Assembly (NCBI GenBank): GCA_050789445.1
Contig: JAILXR010000001.1
Coordinates: 992,001 to 1,056,000 of the forward strand
Source: JAWSVE01 sp050789445
GTDB lineage: Bacteria > Pseudomonadota > Gammaproteobacteria > Pseudomonadales > Cellvibrionaceae
Length of the DNA stretch: 64,000 bases
Direction: 5' to 3'
Made by a program: the position numbers and the translations under genes. Shown here piece by piece: positions 26,739-36,911 of this stretch; position 1 is the first letter of the stretch, and every line of letters starts with the position of its first letter. The notes under the pieces were generated by a model, which saw nothing but the letters and a program-made list of their open reading frames with translations, searched no databases and was not told where the DNA came from.

Positions 26739-28190
26739 TTAAGCTGGTGATTTTAATCGATGCTTTCTTTCAAACTCTTGAATTCGTGATCGGTAATGCT
26801 CAACCGTTTGTTTTGTAAATACGCTACGATTCTCATCTTTTAAATCACCGTACAACTGAATTGCTATTGCCCGAGCGGTTGCAACCATTTTTTCAAATGC
26901 CGCGAGACTATCAGAGTCTAGCGGTAACGGCATAAAAAGACTCACGCCAGGTGTTGAAAACTCATGCATTGCGTTTAGATCAAATGTCCCCGGTGTTACT
27001 AGGTTCGCCATACTATAAAGAATACATCCATCGTTTTCTGAATCTTCATGGTGATGAAAAATATTCATAGTGCCAAAACGCATACCTTGTGAGAGAACAA
27101 CATTCAAAAGCTCTTCACCTTTAAAGCGCTCCCCCTTTGCCGCCATGACATTGATCACTAGCACATCTTCTGGTTCGGAATAATTTTCTTCATCATCAAA
27201 ACCATCATCTACATAATCAGACTCTTCATCTTCATAGCTGTGTGTGTCTATATCTTCTAAAGCATCAAGGTTTTTGCCACTAATATCTTCTCTTGATGTT
27301 TCGTCTTTTTCAAAAAGGCTAGAAGCACCCGCCGTTTTTGTTTTTAATCCAGATTCCAGATCAACTAATTCATTCGTTAATTTTTCTTCAAGGACTTTTT
27401 GATCGCGCTCGCTTCTTAATTCTTCGCGAAGTACATCCATTTCATCGTCTTCATGAACATTTGATGAATCATAAGTCGAATTCGACATGAGTACGTCTTC
27501 TAGCTCATCACTTAACCCGTCTAGCGCTTCACTCATCGACGCTTCTTTATGAGCACTGTTTTCATGAAAAGCTAAATCATTTTTCGTGTTTTTATTGTCG
27601 CCGCCATCTTCGGATTCAAAAGAAATTTTTGGTTCTACACGATCACCATCATCAAACATACCAAGATCATTGTATAAATCAGGCTCTGTTGGCTTTTTAG
27701 GTTGATGTTTGGTCTTACTTTTAGATTGCTGAGATGTTTTTTTAATGGCTGGCTTTAAAGGTGATTTTTTAGAAACCTGATCAGGCTCTGTCGACTCACC
27801 TGATTCAGCGAATAAGCTTTTGGGAGACTTACTCTGAACAGAATCAGTTTCTTCTACAGATTCCATCAGCATGGGAACATGTTCGTCGAGACTTAAACTA
27901 ACCTGCTGAGGAATTCGATAAGGTTTTTTAATTTTTCGTTTGCTAGCTTTCTGCTCACGCAAAGTTTTATTAAAATCTTCTGCATGATTTTCATCTCGAT
28001 GATCAATCACGCGCGCACCACCATTCGGTAGTTCACTGCCATAGTCATCTAGGTCATCTTTCGTCGTTCCCTGATGCATACTCAATGACATTTTTAATGA
28101 AGACTTTCGATTCGCACGCATGCGTCTCAAACCATCAAGAATGACAGTAATAATGAGTAAAACGATAATGACGGTTAACCATTCACGCAT
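26739..28190 (-). CDS. zipA: Cell division protein ZipA
   Basis: Starting at 28190 (GGA about 8 bases upstream), the protein has one N-terminal membrane helix (about 2-20), a basic region, a very long acidic and Pro/Gln/Ser-rich linker (about 60-335) and a C-terminal FtsZ-binding domain (about 340-480, with MRFGTMNIFHHHE and TPGVSLFMPLP). ZipA tethers FtsZ to the inner membrane in the divisome. At about 483 residues it is longer than E. coli ZipA (about 330), mostly through the linker. Confidence 0.92.
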   Translation of the reverse strand: MREWLTVIIVLLIITVILDGLRRMRANRKSSLKMSLSMHQGTTKDDLDDYGSELPNGGARVIDHRDENHAEDFNKTLREQKASKRKIKKPYRIPQQVSLSLDEHVPMLMESVEETDSVQSKSPKSLFAESGESTEPDQVSKKSPLKPAIKKTSQQSKSKTKHQPKKPTEPDLYNDLGMFDDGDRVEPKISFESEDGGDNKNTKNDLAFHENSAHKEASMSEALDGLSDELEDVLMSNSTYDSSNVHEDDEMDVLREELRSERDQKVLEEKLTNELVDLESGLKTKTAGASSLFEKDETSREDISGKNLDALEDIDTHSYEDEESDYVDDGFDDEENYSEPEDVLVINVMAAKGERFKGEELLNVVLSQGMRFGTMNIFHHHEDSENDGCILYSMANLVTPGTFDLNAMHEFSTPGVSLFMPLPLDSDSLAAFEKMVATARAIAIQLYGDLKDENRSVFTKQTVEHYRSRIQEFERKHRLKSPA

Positions 28191-28219
28191 AGTGATTTCC
28201 AAATGTACACGTTAATAAT

Positions 28220-31200
28220 TTATGCCGAAGCAAGTTGCGCGGCCTCTTCTACATCGACTGTTACTAATCGAGAAACTCCCGGCTCATGCATAGTAACGCC
28301 CATTAACTGATTCGCGATTTCCATTGGAATTTTGTTATGAGTGATGAAAATAAATTGTACCGTTTCTGACATATCGTTAACGAGTTGCGCATAACGGCCC
28401 ACGTTAACATCATCGAGTGGAGCATCAACCTCGTCAAGCATACAAAACGGTGCTGGATTCAGACGGAAAATTGAGAATACAAGCGCAATTGCCGTTAGTG
28501 CTTTTTCGCCACCAGACAACAAATGAATAGTGCTGTTACGCTTCCCTGGCGGTCTTGCCATGATCGCAATACCGGTATCAAGCATATCGTCGCCAGTTAA
28601 TTCTAAATAAGCGCTGCCGCCACCAAATACGCGAGGGAATAATTCTTGTAGACCCGCATTCACTTTTTCAAACGTTTCTTTAAAACGGTTACGTGTTTCT
28701 TGATCGATTTTTCTGATTGCATCTTGTAACGTTGTCAGCGCTTCTTGCAGATCTTCGTTTTGCGCATCTAAATAAGTTTTACGCTCAAGCTCTACTTGAT
28801 ACTCGTCGATTGCGGCCAAGTTAATTGCGCCTAGGCGAGAGATTCTATTAGCGATCTGCTCGAGCTCTTCGCCAATAGCTTTTACGTTTGCATCGTCAGG
28901 TAAAGCGGCAATGACTTCGTCATAAGAAAACTCTTCTTGCCTGAGTTTGTCTTCATTGTTTTGACGTTGCACATGATACGTTTGCGCTTCAATACGCGCT
29001 TTTTCTAATATTTCACGGACGCTTTGAATTTGCGATTCGGCTTGATGACGCCCTTGTTCTGATTGACGAAGATCATGATCTACCGATTCCATCGAACGTC
29101 GTGCTTCAGCTAACTCAGATTCAACACCCACACGCTTTTCTAACAGTGTTTCTAGTTGAACACGATTTTCTGCCAGCGGTTCTTTTAATTCTTCCAGAGA
29201 CATTTGCAACGACTCACGACGCTCAACTAAACGTTGTGATTGCTGTTCTAAACGACTAAGGCTTTGGCGAATAGATTCTAATTGCGTTTGCACGGACTGA
29301 TAGCGCATAGCCAACTCATGACTTCTATCTTTATCGTGACGTGCTTTTTGTCTTGCCTGATCCAACGTCCCTCTGAACTCATCGCGACGACTCATTAACG
29401 TTTCACGCTCAATATTGTTCGCTTCCATCGCTTCAATGGCTTCAGACAATATCATTCGTGCTTGGCTTAGATTTTCAGCCTCTGTACTCATTTGCTGATT
29501 GGCTTCTAACAATTCTTGCATGACTCGCTGCTGACGATTTCGAGATTCTTCAATCCGCACTTTTTTCGCTGATAATTCTGAGCTTAACGAACTAAGTTTT
29601 TTATTTTCTTCATCAATCACTTGTCTCATTTGAACTTGTTGCTGCTCAGAATCTTTAAGTGATTCACGCTTACTATCCAGCCCTTCTTCTAACTCTTGAA
29701 TTACCTGCTCTACTTGAGCAATATTTTCTACTAACGACTCTATAGTTTGTTGTCGCTCTAGAATACCTTGTTGTGCATCTTTTCCTTTCGACACACGCAA
29801 CCAGTTCGGTCCTAACCAAATACCATCTTTTGTAACGACCGATTCACCTGCTGACAAGTTGGAACGCAATTGCAATGCAGCAACAATATCGTCAACGGCA
29901 TATATACCATCAATTAATCCAGCCACATTGTAATCAGAGGTTACTTTACTTAATAACGTTGGCGCTGCGTTGCGATTGGAAGAATTCGCTATCGCTTTAT
30001 CTATTAAAATTAACTCACCTTTTTCTAAGGTATTTAATAAATTAGAAAAGGGATCAAGGCCATCGACACACACGGCTTGTAAGCTGTCATTTAAAACTGT
30101 TTCTACAGCTAAATCCCAACCGCTATCCACTTGAATACTTTGAGCCAAGCGAGAATTATTACTTAATCCTTGAGAGTCGAGCCAATTACTGACAGATTTA
30201 TTTGACTGCCCTAGCGCTGCTTGCTGCAAAGTTTCAAGCGATGCGTGCTGACCTTGCAATTTTTGAAGCTCACTTCTTTTGCTATCAAGTGAACTTTGAT
30301 TTGTTCGCAAATTTTCACGGACAGAATTAACTGTTTCAGCTAACTCATTTAGCTGCTCTCGCTTTGCTTCGACGGCTTCTTCAATTTCTGCGATTTTAGC
30401 TTCAAGCTCATCAAGATTATCATCGGCGATTTCAATGCCAGCATCACCTTTTTCTTGTTCAAATTTGGCAATGCGTTCTAGCAAGCGAGTTTGTACTTGT
30501 TCAATATGCTGAATACGCGACTGTTGAACTTCGGCATTTTGTTGTGGAGTTGCCGCTTGCTGGTTAAAACTGTCCCACTCTGATTGCCATGTTTGCATTT
30601 TTTCTTCAGCTTCGAGTAATACTTCTGTCGACACTGACTCTGCTGACTTAATACTATTAAGCTCAGGCTCAATTTCTAATAGCTCCACTTCCCATGCTTC
30701 GGTTTTATCTTTATCTTGCGTTAAGTTTTCTTCTGTCTCTCGCAAGTCTTGTTGTGTATGCCCCAAATCAGTTTGTAATTGTTGGCTACGTTCTTCCGCG
30801 TTTTGAATCATTTGTTCAATACGTGCTATATCAGAACCTGCGGCGTAATAACGACCCTGTACTTCATTAAACGTATCGTTTAAATCGACGTGTTGAGTTC
30901 GAAGTTTTTCAATTTCTGTATCTTTGCCGACCTGCTCTGTCACGAGCGCTTCAATTTTTAATTCAAGCTCTGTAATTTGATCTTTATTGCTTTTTGCACG
31001 ACTTTCAAGATCACGAATTTCCAAAGTCAATTGCTGAGCCTTTAGCCAACGCTCTTCTTTTTTGTATTCAGTGTACTTCTCGGCAGCTTTAGATTGTCGC
31101 TCCAGACGAGCGATTTGACGCTCAAGCTCTTCACGAATATCAGTTAAGCGCTCAAGGTTTTCGAAGGTTCGGTTAATTCTGTTTTCAGTATCACGGCGAC

Positions 31201-31726
31201 GCTCTTTGTATTTTGAAATACCTGCGGCTTCTTCGATGGTAACGCGGAGTTCATCTGGCTTTGCTTCAACCAGCTTACTGATCATCCCTTGCTCGATAAT
31301 CGCGTAGCTTCGCGGTCCGAGACCAGTACCAAGAAAGATATCGGTAATATCTTTGCGACGACATTTCGTACCGTTCAAGTAGTAGCTGTTTACGCTATCG
31401 CGTGTCACTTTACGTTTAACTGAGATTTCTGAATATCCAGCAAACTCACCAACAACAGTGCCGTCACTATTATCAAAAACGAGTTCGATAGAGGCTTGAC
31501 CAACAGGTTTCCGACCGCCCGATCCATTAAAAATAACATCAGTCATCGATTCACCACGAAGCTGTTTCGCCGATGATTCACCCATTACCCAACGTACCGC
31601 ATCGATAATATTTGACTTGCCGCAGCCGTTTGGCCCGACTACAGCACTAAGATTGGTTGGAAATGACACAGTGGTTGGGTCTACAAATGATTTAAACCCA
31701 GCCAACTTGATTGATTTTAGCCGCAT
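28220..31726 (-). CDS. smc: Chromosome segregation ATPase SMC
   Basis: A complete 1168-residue SMC. The Walker A (GPNGCGKSNIIDAVRWVMG, about 32-50) is N-terminal; two long coiled-coil arms flank a hinge (about 510-660); the ABC signature LLSGGEKALTAIALVF and Walker B CMLDEVDAPLDD are C-terminal. It organises the chromosome with ScpA and ScpB, which are not in this window. The 1168-residue smc next to zipA and ligA is a Pseudomonas-like arrangement; Enterobacteria have mukB instead. Confidence 0.97.
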   Translation of the reverse strand: MRLKSIKLAGFKSFVDPTTVSFPTNLSAVVGPNGCGKSNIIDAVRWVMGESSAKQLRGESMTDVIFNGSGGRKPVGQASIELVFDNSDGTVVGEFAGYSEISVKRKVTRDSVNSYYLNGTKCRRKDITDIFLGTGLGPRSYAIIEQGMISKLVEAKPDELRVTIEEAAGISKYKERRRDTENRINRTFENLERLTDIREELERQIARLERQSKAAEKYTEYKKEERWLKAQQLTLEIRDLESRAKSNKDQITELELKIEALVTEQVGKDTEIEKLRTQHVDLNDTFNEVQGRYYAAGSDIARIEQMIQNAEERSQQLQTDLGHTQQDLRETEENLTQDKDKTEAWEVELLEIEPELNSIKSAESVSTEVLLEAEEKMQTWQSEWDSFNQQAATPQQNAEVQQSRIQHIEQVQTRLLERIAKFEQEKGDAGIEIADDNLDELEAKIAEIEEAVEAKREQLNELAETVNSVRENLRTNQSSLDSKRSELQKLQGQHASLETLQQAALGQSNKSVSNWLDSQGLSNNSRLAQSIQVDSGWDLAVETVLNDSLQAVCVDGLDPFSNLLNTLEKGELILIDKAIANSSNRNAAPTLLSKVTSDYNVAGLIDGIYAVDDIVAALQLRSNLSAGESVVTKDGIWLGPNWLRVSKGKDAQQGILERQQTIESLVENIAQVEQVIQELEEGLDSKRESLKDSEQQQVQMRQVIDEENKKLSSLSSELSAKKVRIEESRNRQQRVMQELLEANQQMSTEAENLSQARMILSEAIEAMEANNIERETLMSRRDEFRGTLDQARQKARHDKDRSHELAMRYQSVQTQLESIRQSLSRLEQQSQRLVERRESLQMSLEELKEPLAENRVQLETLLEKRVGVESELAEARRSMESVDHDLRQSEQGRHQAESQIQSVREILEKARIEAQTYHVQRQNNEDKLRQEEFSYDEVIAALPDDANVKAIGEELEQIANRISRLGAINLAAIDEYQVELERKTYLDAQNEDLQEALTTLQDAIRKIDQETRNRFKETFEKVNAGLQELFPRVFGGGSAYLELTGDDMLDTGIAIMARPPGKRNSTIHLLSGGEKALTAIALVFSIFRLNPAPFCMLDEVDAPLDDVNVGRYAQLVNDMSETVQFIFITHNKIPMEIANQLMGVTMHEPGVSRLVTVDVEEAAQLASA

Positions 31727-31801
31727 AAACTACTTTCACTTAATAATATAACTAATTGTTTTATATGTATTTATTATAATATTTCATCAAATGTAAGATG
31801 T

Positions 31802-31825
31802 AAAAAAGTGCCGATAAACGACACT
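31802..31825 (-). terminator. Rho-independent terminator of the ccm operon
   Basis: On the minus strand a 7-base stem with one wobble (31819-31825 with 31807-31813) and a 5-base loop is followed by six T. It lies about 120 bases after the ccmI stop and before smc. Confidence 0.72.
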
Positions 31826-31943
31826 AAAGCACTATTTGATAAATTAAAACGAAGACAGATAAAAAGATGAATAATGACAGGAATTTTACACCGTTAAAAA
31901 AGCTTTAGCACTCTAAAAAAGGAAAGTTTGAGTACTTATACGG

Positions 31944-33266
31944 TTATGGAATTTTAGAATTGATCACCAATTCAACAGATAGGTTGGGAGCCGTTGAAAT
32001 CGGCGGTGCAATTGCTTGCCAGTCACCCGATTGCGTAGCTGCACTACCACTTTTTGAGACTCTAGCAATCACTTCAAGCTGGGGAAATTGCTTAATTGTC
32101 ATGCCGGCAGCCATCGCTGTCGTCTCATCCAGACGAACAGTCACCGGTAAATCGGCAACCGTTAATCGTTGCATCGCCAATGGCATTTTAGGTCCATTAG
32201 CCGCGCGGGCATAGATAAAGACAGTATCTGAATTTGATACCGAAGATTTTACCTCTTCGCTTAAAGTAACAGTGACATTGATAAAAGGGGCATCAGCAGG
32301 TAAATCATTATTTAACAGCTTGTTATCCCGCTTGCTACTATCTGCCAGTGAAACACCCGCTTTACTTTTAGCTTCATTAAGCGCCTGTGACCAAGTTGCG
32401 TAGCGCTTATCTGATGGAGGCAATGCAAGTAAAATACGCTCCCAATAATGAATAGCGCTATTAAAATCTGCCGCTTGATAAGCATCAAATCCGGCCAGGC
32501 TTAAAATTTGAACATTTCGAGGCTCTATTGATAGCGCGCGATCGAATAGTTCTTTCACAGGAGCAAGGAAGCGATTACCTGATGAAACATATATAACTTG
32601 CGCTAGCTCGCTCAAAACCTGAGGTGAATTAGGCCTCTCGTCAAGTATGCTCTGATAGCCAGCAATAGCTTTTTGAAATTCTTGGAGCTCAAAAGCAGTG
32701 CGAGCCAACATGATCTGATTGTTTAAATTGTCAGGATTTTTTTCAACGCGCTTTTCTAGTTTTGAGAGTAACACTCGAGAAGAATCTTGTATTAGCTCTT
32801 TGCTCGCTTGATTTTTCTGTAAACGATTATTTTCTTTTATCAGCTTATCTATTTCCCAATCAGGGTAATTACCTCTCTCCCAATAAAGAAACAATGCAAT
32901 CAAAGGAACCAATATCGCTGATGAAATAACGAGCCATTTACCACCAGCAATACCAAAACTATTGCCAGACACTTTAATATTATTATCTTGTTCTAGCTGC
33001 GAAAGTAATTCAGCTTTTAATTTTTCACTTTCGCCTGACGCTAACTCTCCACGCTTAACCTGTATATCAATATCTTTTAGATTCTCATCATAGAGCGCAT
33101 TATTTAAAGCGATGCGCTCGGCTATTACTCGTTCCGATTCAGTTAAGCTATCTGCTTTTTGACCTTTTCTTTTATCAGAAAAAAAGAGCGGCCAAAATAT
33201 AAAAGCTGCTGCTAATAAAGTAAGTACTGCAACCCACCAGAACATCCCATCACTTAGTTCATTCAT
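31944..33266 (-). CDS. ccmI: Cytochrome c biogenesis protein CcmI
   Basis: A 440-residue membrane protein. Two membrane helices (about 8-27 and 106-125) flank a cytoplasmic loop; then a TPR region (about 170-300) and a C-terminal beta-rich domain follow. CcmI binds the C-terminus of apocytochrome c and delivers it to CcmF and CcmH. It overlaps the ccmH stop as ATGA and is the last gene of the operon. Confidence 0.88.
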   Translation of the reverse strand: MNELSDGMFWWVAVLTLLAAAFIFWPLFFSDKRKGQKADSLTESERVIAERIALNNALYDENLKDIDIQVKRGELASGESEKLKAELLSQLEQDNNIKVSGNSFGIAGGKWLVISSAILVPLIALFLYWERGNYPDWEIDKLIKENNRLQKNQASKELIQDSSRVLLSKLEKRVEKNPDNLNNQIMLARTAFELQEFQKAIAGYQSILDERPNSPQVLSELAQVIYVSSGNRFLAPVKELFDRALSIEPRNVQILSLAGFDAYQAADFNSAIHYWERILLALPPSDKRYATWSQALNEAKSKAGVSLADSSKRDNKLLNNDLPADAPFINVTVTLSEEVKSSVSNSDTVFIYARAANGPKMPLAMQRLTVADLPVTVRLDETTAMAAGMTIKQFPQLEVIARVSKSGSAATQSGDWQAIAPPISTAPNLSVELVINSKIP

Positions 33267-33724
33267 TCGCTTGTTACCGCTTGTTCATGTACCCGCTTAC
33301 TTTTACGATAAACAACAAATCCAAATATAAGTAACCCGATCAACAATAAAACTACAGGCCCCACCCATAAGATATAGGTACTTGGCTGAAATTTTGGTTT
33401 ATACAATACAAAGTCGCCATAACGAGACACCATAAAATCGATCACTTGCTCGTCACTCTTCCCTTCTGAAATCAGACGATGCAGCTCTCTTTTTAAGTCC
33501 TGTGAAATAGAAGAGTCAGAACCTGCTAAATTTTGACTTTGGCATTTTGGGCATCGAAGCTCATGCGTAAAACGCTGGAACCGCTCTCGGTCCATTTCAT
33601 TATCAAATTCATAAACATTTGTATTTGCTTGCAAACTGACACTCACAAAGACATTGGCAATAAGAATCGCGCAAAACTGAATGACTTTGAATTTCTGGCT
33701 TAAACTAAGCATTAAATTAAACAC
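33263..33724 (-). CDS. ccmH: Cytochrome c maturation thioreductase CcmH
   Basis: A 153-residue protein with an N-terminal signal or anchor, the redox motif RCPKC (Cys58, Cys61), a three-helix segment SISQDLKRELHRLISEGKSDEQVIDFMVSRYGDFVLY, and one C-terminal membrane helix (about 119-141). It keeps the apocytochrome heme-binding cysteines reduced in the periplasm. It is the short, single-domain form; the TPR part is the separate gene ccmI. Confidence 0.93.
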   Translation of the reverse strand: MFNLMLSLSQKFKVIQFCAILIANVFVSVSLQANTNVYEFDNEMDRERFQRFTHELRCPKCQSQNLAGSDSSISQDLKRELHRLISEGKSDEQVIDFMVSRYGDFVLYKPKFQPSTYILWVGPVVLLLIGLLIFGFVVYRKSKRVHEQAVTSE

Positions 33725-33730
33725 CTGGAT

Positions 33731-34258
33731 TTATTTTTTTGACTGAATAAGAGGCAGGAACTTTTCATCCCAACTTTTTTTAGATAAAACGCCAGTATGC
33801 CGATATAAAACCATGCCGTTATCATCGATTAAAAATGTTTCTGGATAACCGTAAACGCCTAAATCTAACCCAAGACGACCCTCACTATCAAAAGCACTAA
33901 ACACATAAGGATCGCCACGCTCGTCAAGCCATCGCCGAGCAAGCTTGAGATCATCTTGCGAGTTCACACCAAAGATTGAAATTCCCTCTTTAGATAAATC
34001 AATTAAGAAAGGATGCTCTTGTCGGCATGGACCACACCAAGTTGCCCAAATATTAATTAACGAAAAACCATGACCTTTTAAATCAGTAACAGTCACTTGA
34101 CGATCAGTATCTTTAACTGTACTTAAAGTAAAGTCAGGTACGGACCTTCCAATGAGAACCGAAGGTAATTCCGTGGGATCAATTTTTAATGCCTTAAAAA
34201 ACATAAAGGCTAAAGCAACAAAAACAATCAAAGGGATAAATAACTTCAAACGGCTCAC
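33731..34258 (-). CDS. ccmG: Thiol:disulfide interchange protein CcmG/DsbE
   Basis: A 175-residue thioredoxin-fold protein with one N-terminal membrane anchor (about 5-22). The active site is WCGPC (Cys75, Cys78), with the cis-Pro in GVYGYPETFLID. It reduces CcmH or apocytochrome c in the periplasm. It starts with GTG, overlapping the ccmF stop by four bases. Confidence 0.94.
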   Translation of the reverse strand: MSRLKLFIPLIVFVALAFMFFKALKIDPTELPSVLIGRSVPDFTLSTVKDTDRQVTVTDLKGHGFSLINIWATWCGPCRQEHPFLIDLSKEGISIFGVNSQDDLKLARRWLDERGDPYVFSAFDSEGRLGLDLGVYGYPETFLIDDNGMVLYRHTGVLSKKSWDEKFLPLIQSKK

Positions 34259-36255
34259 GTTAAAACCTCAACTCCGTCGACACTAGTTGTAATTGGTTTC
34301 GCTACTTTTCCTTTTGGAATGGATCGATATCGTTTATCAATAAGCGCCATAAATCCGCCAGCACTCACAAGCAGCAACCCTGCCCACAGCCATAATATAA
34401 AGGGCTTAACATAAATAGTAATGACCCAACCGCCCTTTTCTTTTGGCTCTGATGCCTCCCCAAGAGAAACATACAGATCGCGCCATAAGTTACTTTGGAT
34501 ATCAGCTTCGGTTGTCACCATTGCGCCGGACATGTAATAGCGTTTTTGTGGCTTAAGCACCGTCACTTCTTTTCCAGATTTACTGATATGTATTAAAGCT
34601 TCCTCTGCGACATAGTTTTCGCCTTGCTGACGAGTTACCCCATCAAATCGCCAAGTGAAACCAAACAAATCTTGTTCAACACCGGGAAGCAAAATAACAT
34701 TTCGCTCGACCGAATAAATCGATGCAAATCCCGCTGCAATAACGAGAACACCAATACCAATATGGGCAATCACCATACTGTAATAACCTACGGTTAATTG
34801 GCGTAACCCTTGAAAAATTGATTTTGCATTTCTAGTCTGTTTAAAAATACCCGCTAGGGTTGTTGTGATTACCCAGCTAGCAACAAAGATTGCTATAGCT
34901 CCACCTATTCGATATTCGTCACCATAAAAGAAAGGAATAACAATGGCGATGACGGCACTGAACAAAAGAGGCAGCGTTAAATATTTTTTAAATTGAGAAA
35001 AATTGGTTTGTTTCCATTGAGAGACACTGCTTGCCCCCATTAACAAGCAAAGCGGGATAGTAAACAGCACCCAGAAAAAATTAAAATATGGCGCCCCAAC
35101 GGATACCTTACCCCAACCCATCCAATCTGCAAGCATGGGATACAAGGTACCCAACAACACTGTCGCCATAATAATAGTTAACAAAATATTATTGAGCATC
35201 AAAAATGTTTCCCGAGAAAATACTTTAAATGCCGACATACTTGCCACTGTTGGTGCGCGTAAAGCATAAAGAAGAAACGATCCCGTCGCTACAATGACAA
35301 TAAACATCAGCAGATACGAGCCTCGTTCAGGATCATTTGCAAAAGCATGAACCGAATTCACAATCCCTGAACGCGTGATAAAGGTGCCAAGCAACGCCAA
35401 ACAATACGTCGTTACGGCCAATAAAATTGTCCAGGTTTTAAATAGACCACGCTTTTCAGTAACAGCTAGAGAGTGGACTAAAGCTGTAGCTGTTAACCAA
35501 GGGATTAACACATTGTTTTCTGTCGGATCCCAACCCCACCAAAAGCCCCAACCTAATTCGTAATAAGCCCACCAACTACCAAGACCCATCCCTAATGTTA
35601 AAAATGCCCAAGCAACATTTGTCCAAGGACGAGACCAACGCGCCCAAGCACTATCAAGATGTCCCGATAACAAAGCAGTGATTGCAAAAGCAAATGCGAC
35701 AGACAAACCGCTATAACCCATATACAAAACAGGAGGGTGAATAATAAAACCTATATCTTGCAAAAGAGGATTTAAATCTTTCCCATCGAGTGGAGCACCT
35801 GGCAAAATTCTATCGAATGGATTTGAAGTAAAAATAGTAAAAATTAAAATTCCCGTGATGGTAAATGCCATTACAGACAAAACACGCGAACGAATAATCA
35901 TTGGAAGACGCTGAGTAAAAATGCTAACTGCCAACAACCAAATACTTAAGAAAAATATCCAAAGTAACAGCGAGCCCTCGTGGCCACCCCAAGTTGCAGT
36001 CAACTTATAATGAAGAGGTAATATTTTATTTGAAGAGTTTGCAACAAACGCAACGGAAAAATCATCCTGTAAGAATGACCAAACTAAACATCCAAATGCA
36101 AATGTAACGAAGAGAAACAAACCAGCAGATAAAGATCTTGCCGACTGCATTAGCATGACATTATTTGAATAGCTGCCAATCATTGGCAATAGGGTAATGA
36201 GTGCTGAAAAGCAAAGAGCGATAATTAACGCATAGTGGCCAAGCTCTGGAATCAT
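34255..36255 (-). CDS. ccmF: Heme lyase subunit CcmF
   Basis: This polytopic protein (about 666 residues, start ATG at 36255, MIPELGHYAL) has the tryptophan-rich heme-binding WWD motif LGWGFWWGWDPTENNVLIPWL and neighbouring conserved His residues in HPPVLYMGY and ALVHSLAV. With CcmH and CcmI it attaches heme from holo-CcmE to apocytochrome c. It follows ccmE after two bases. Confidence 0.96.
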   Translation of the reverse strand: MIPELGHYALIIALCFSALITLLPMIGSYSNNVMLMQSARSLSAGLFLFVTFAFGCLVWSFLQDDFSVAFVANSSNKILPLHYKLTATWGGHEGSLLLWIFFLSIWLLAVSIFTQRLPMIIRSRVLSVMAFTITGILIFTIFTSNPFDRILPGAPLDGKDLNPLLQDIGFIIHPPVLYMGYSGLSVAFAFAITALLSGHLDSAWARWSRPWTNVAWAFLTLGMGLGSWWAYYELGWGFWWGWDPTENNVLIPWLTATALVHSLAVTEKRGLFKTWTILLAVTTYCLALLGTFITRSGIVNSVHAFANDPERGSYLLMFIVIVATGSFLLYALRAPTVASMSAFKVFSRETFLMLNNILLTIIMATVLLGTLYPMLADWMGWGKVSVGAPYFNFFWVLFTIPLCLLMGASSVSQWKQTNFSQFKKYLTLPLLFSAVIAIVIPFFYGDEYRIGGAIAIFVASWVITTTLAGIFKQTRNAKSIFQGLRQLTVGYYSMVIAHIGIGVLVIAAGFASIYSVERNVILLPGVEQDLFGFTWRFDGVTRQQGENYVAEEALIHISKSGKEVTVLKPQKRYYMSGAMVTTEADIQSNLWRDLYVSLGEASEPKEKGGWVITIYVKPFILWLWAGLLLVSAGGFMALIDKRYRSIPKGKVAKPITTSVDGVEVLT

Positions 36256-36257
36256 AA

Positions 36258-36806
36258 TCAATAAGCTCCAGACGCTTCTTTTATCTCATCGTCATTATTT
36301 CTCTCAGATGATTTCGGTTTTTCACTATACTCAACAGTGCCTTTGTAATTTAAACCGTCGCAGGTTTTCGTATGATCGGCACCCTCTTTCATACTCTCAG
36401 CAACTTCAGGAGGCATATAGTTTTCATCGTGCTTTGCAAATACTTCTGTTGCGACAAAAATACCGTCTTTATTTAACTTGCCGGTAAGAACCGCAGACTC
36501 TCCTTCGCCAAACAAATCAGGCAAAACCTCTTCAGTGACAACATCAAGATTTTCAATACCATCGGTAACCTTAAAGGACTTCTTTAAACTATTATCATAG
36601 CGAACGATACTTCCTGGCACTACACAGCCACCAGCACGTATTTGCTTATCCACAGGAGCTTCACCATTAACTATTTTTGACGGGGGATAAAATAAATTAA
36701 TATTCCCTCGCAATGAATACGTTAGCAAGCCAACAGCAATTGACGAGAACGCCACTATAAATAAAACAAAGATTAACCGCTGTTTTCTTGCTGGATGCAT
36801 TGGCAT
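36258..36806 (-). CDS. ccmE: Heme chaperone CcmE
   Basis: A 182-residue protein with one N-terminal membrane helix (about 11-30) and a periplasmic beta-barrel domain. The covalent heme-binding His126 and Tyr130 are in AKHDENYMPPEV, and EEVLPDLFGEGESAV is the conserved loop. The tail beyond residue 135 is hydrophilic and longer than the core needs. A 105-base gap separates it from the UPF0114 gene. Confidence 0.95.
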   Translation of the reverse strand: MPMHPARKQRLIFVLFIVAFSSIAVGLLTYSLRGNINLFYPPSKIVNGEAPVDKQIRAGGCVVPGSIVRYDNSLKKSFKVTDGIENLDVVTEEVLPDLFGEGESAVLTGKLNKDGIFVATEVFAKHDENYMPPEVAESMKEGADHTKTCDGLNYKGTVEYSEKPKSSERNNDDEIKEASGAY

Positions 36807-36911
36807 TATCTATTACCTTTCATTCACATCTTAAATTTCAATTTAATATTGTAATTTACACTTTAATTCTTAAGGAGGCCTCAAAAATACGTATTACTAG
36901 CCAATCAAACA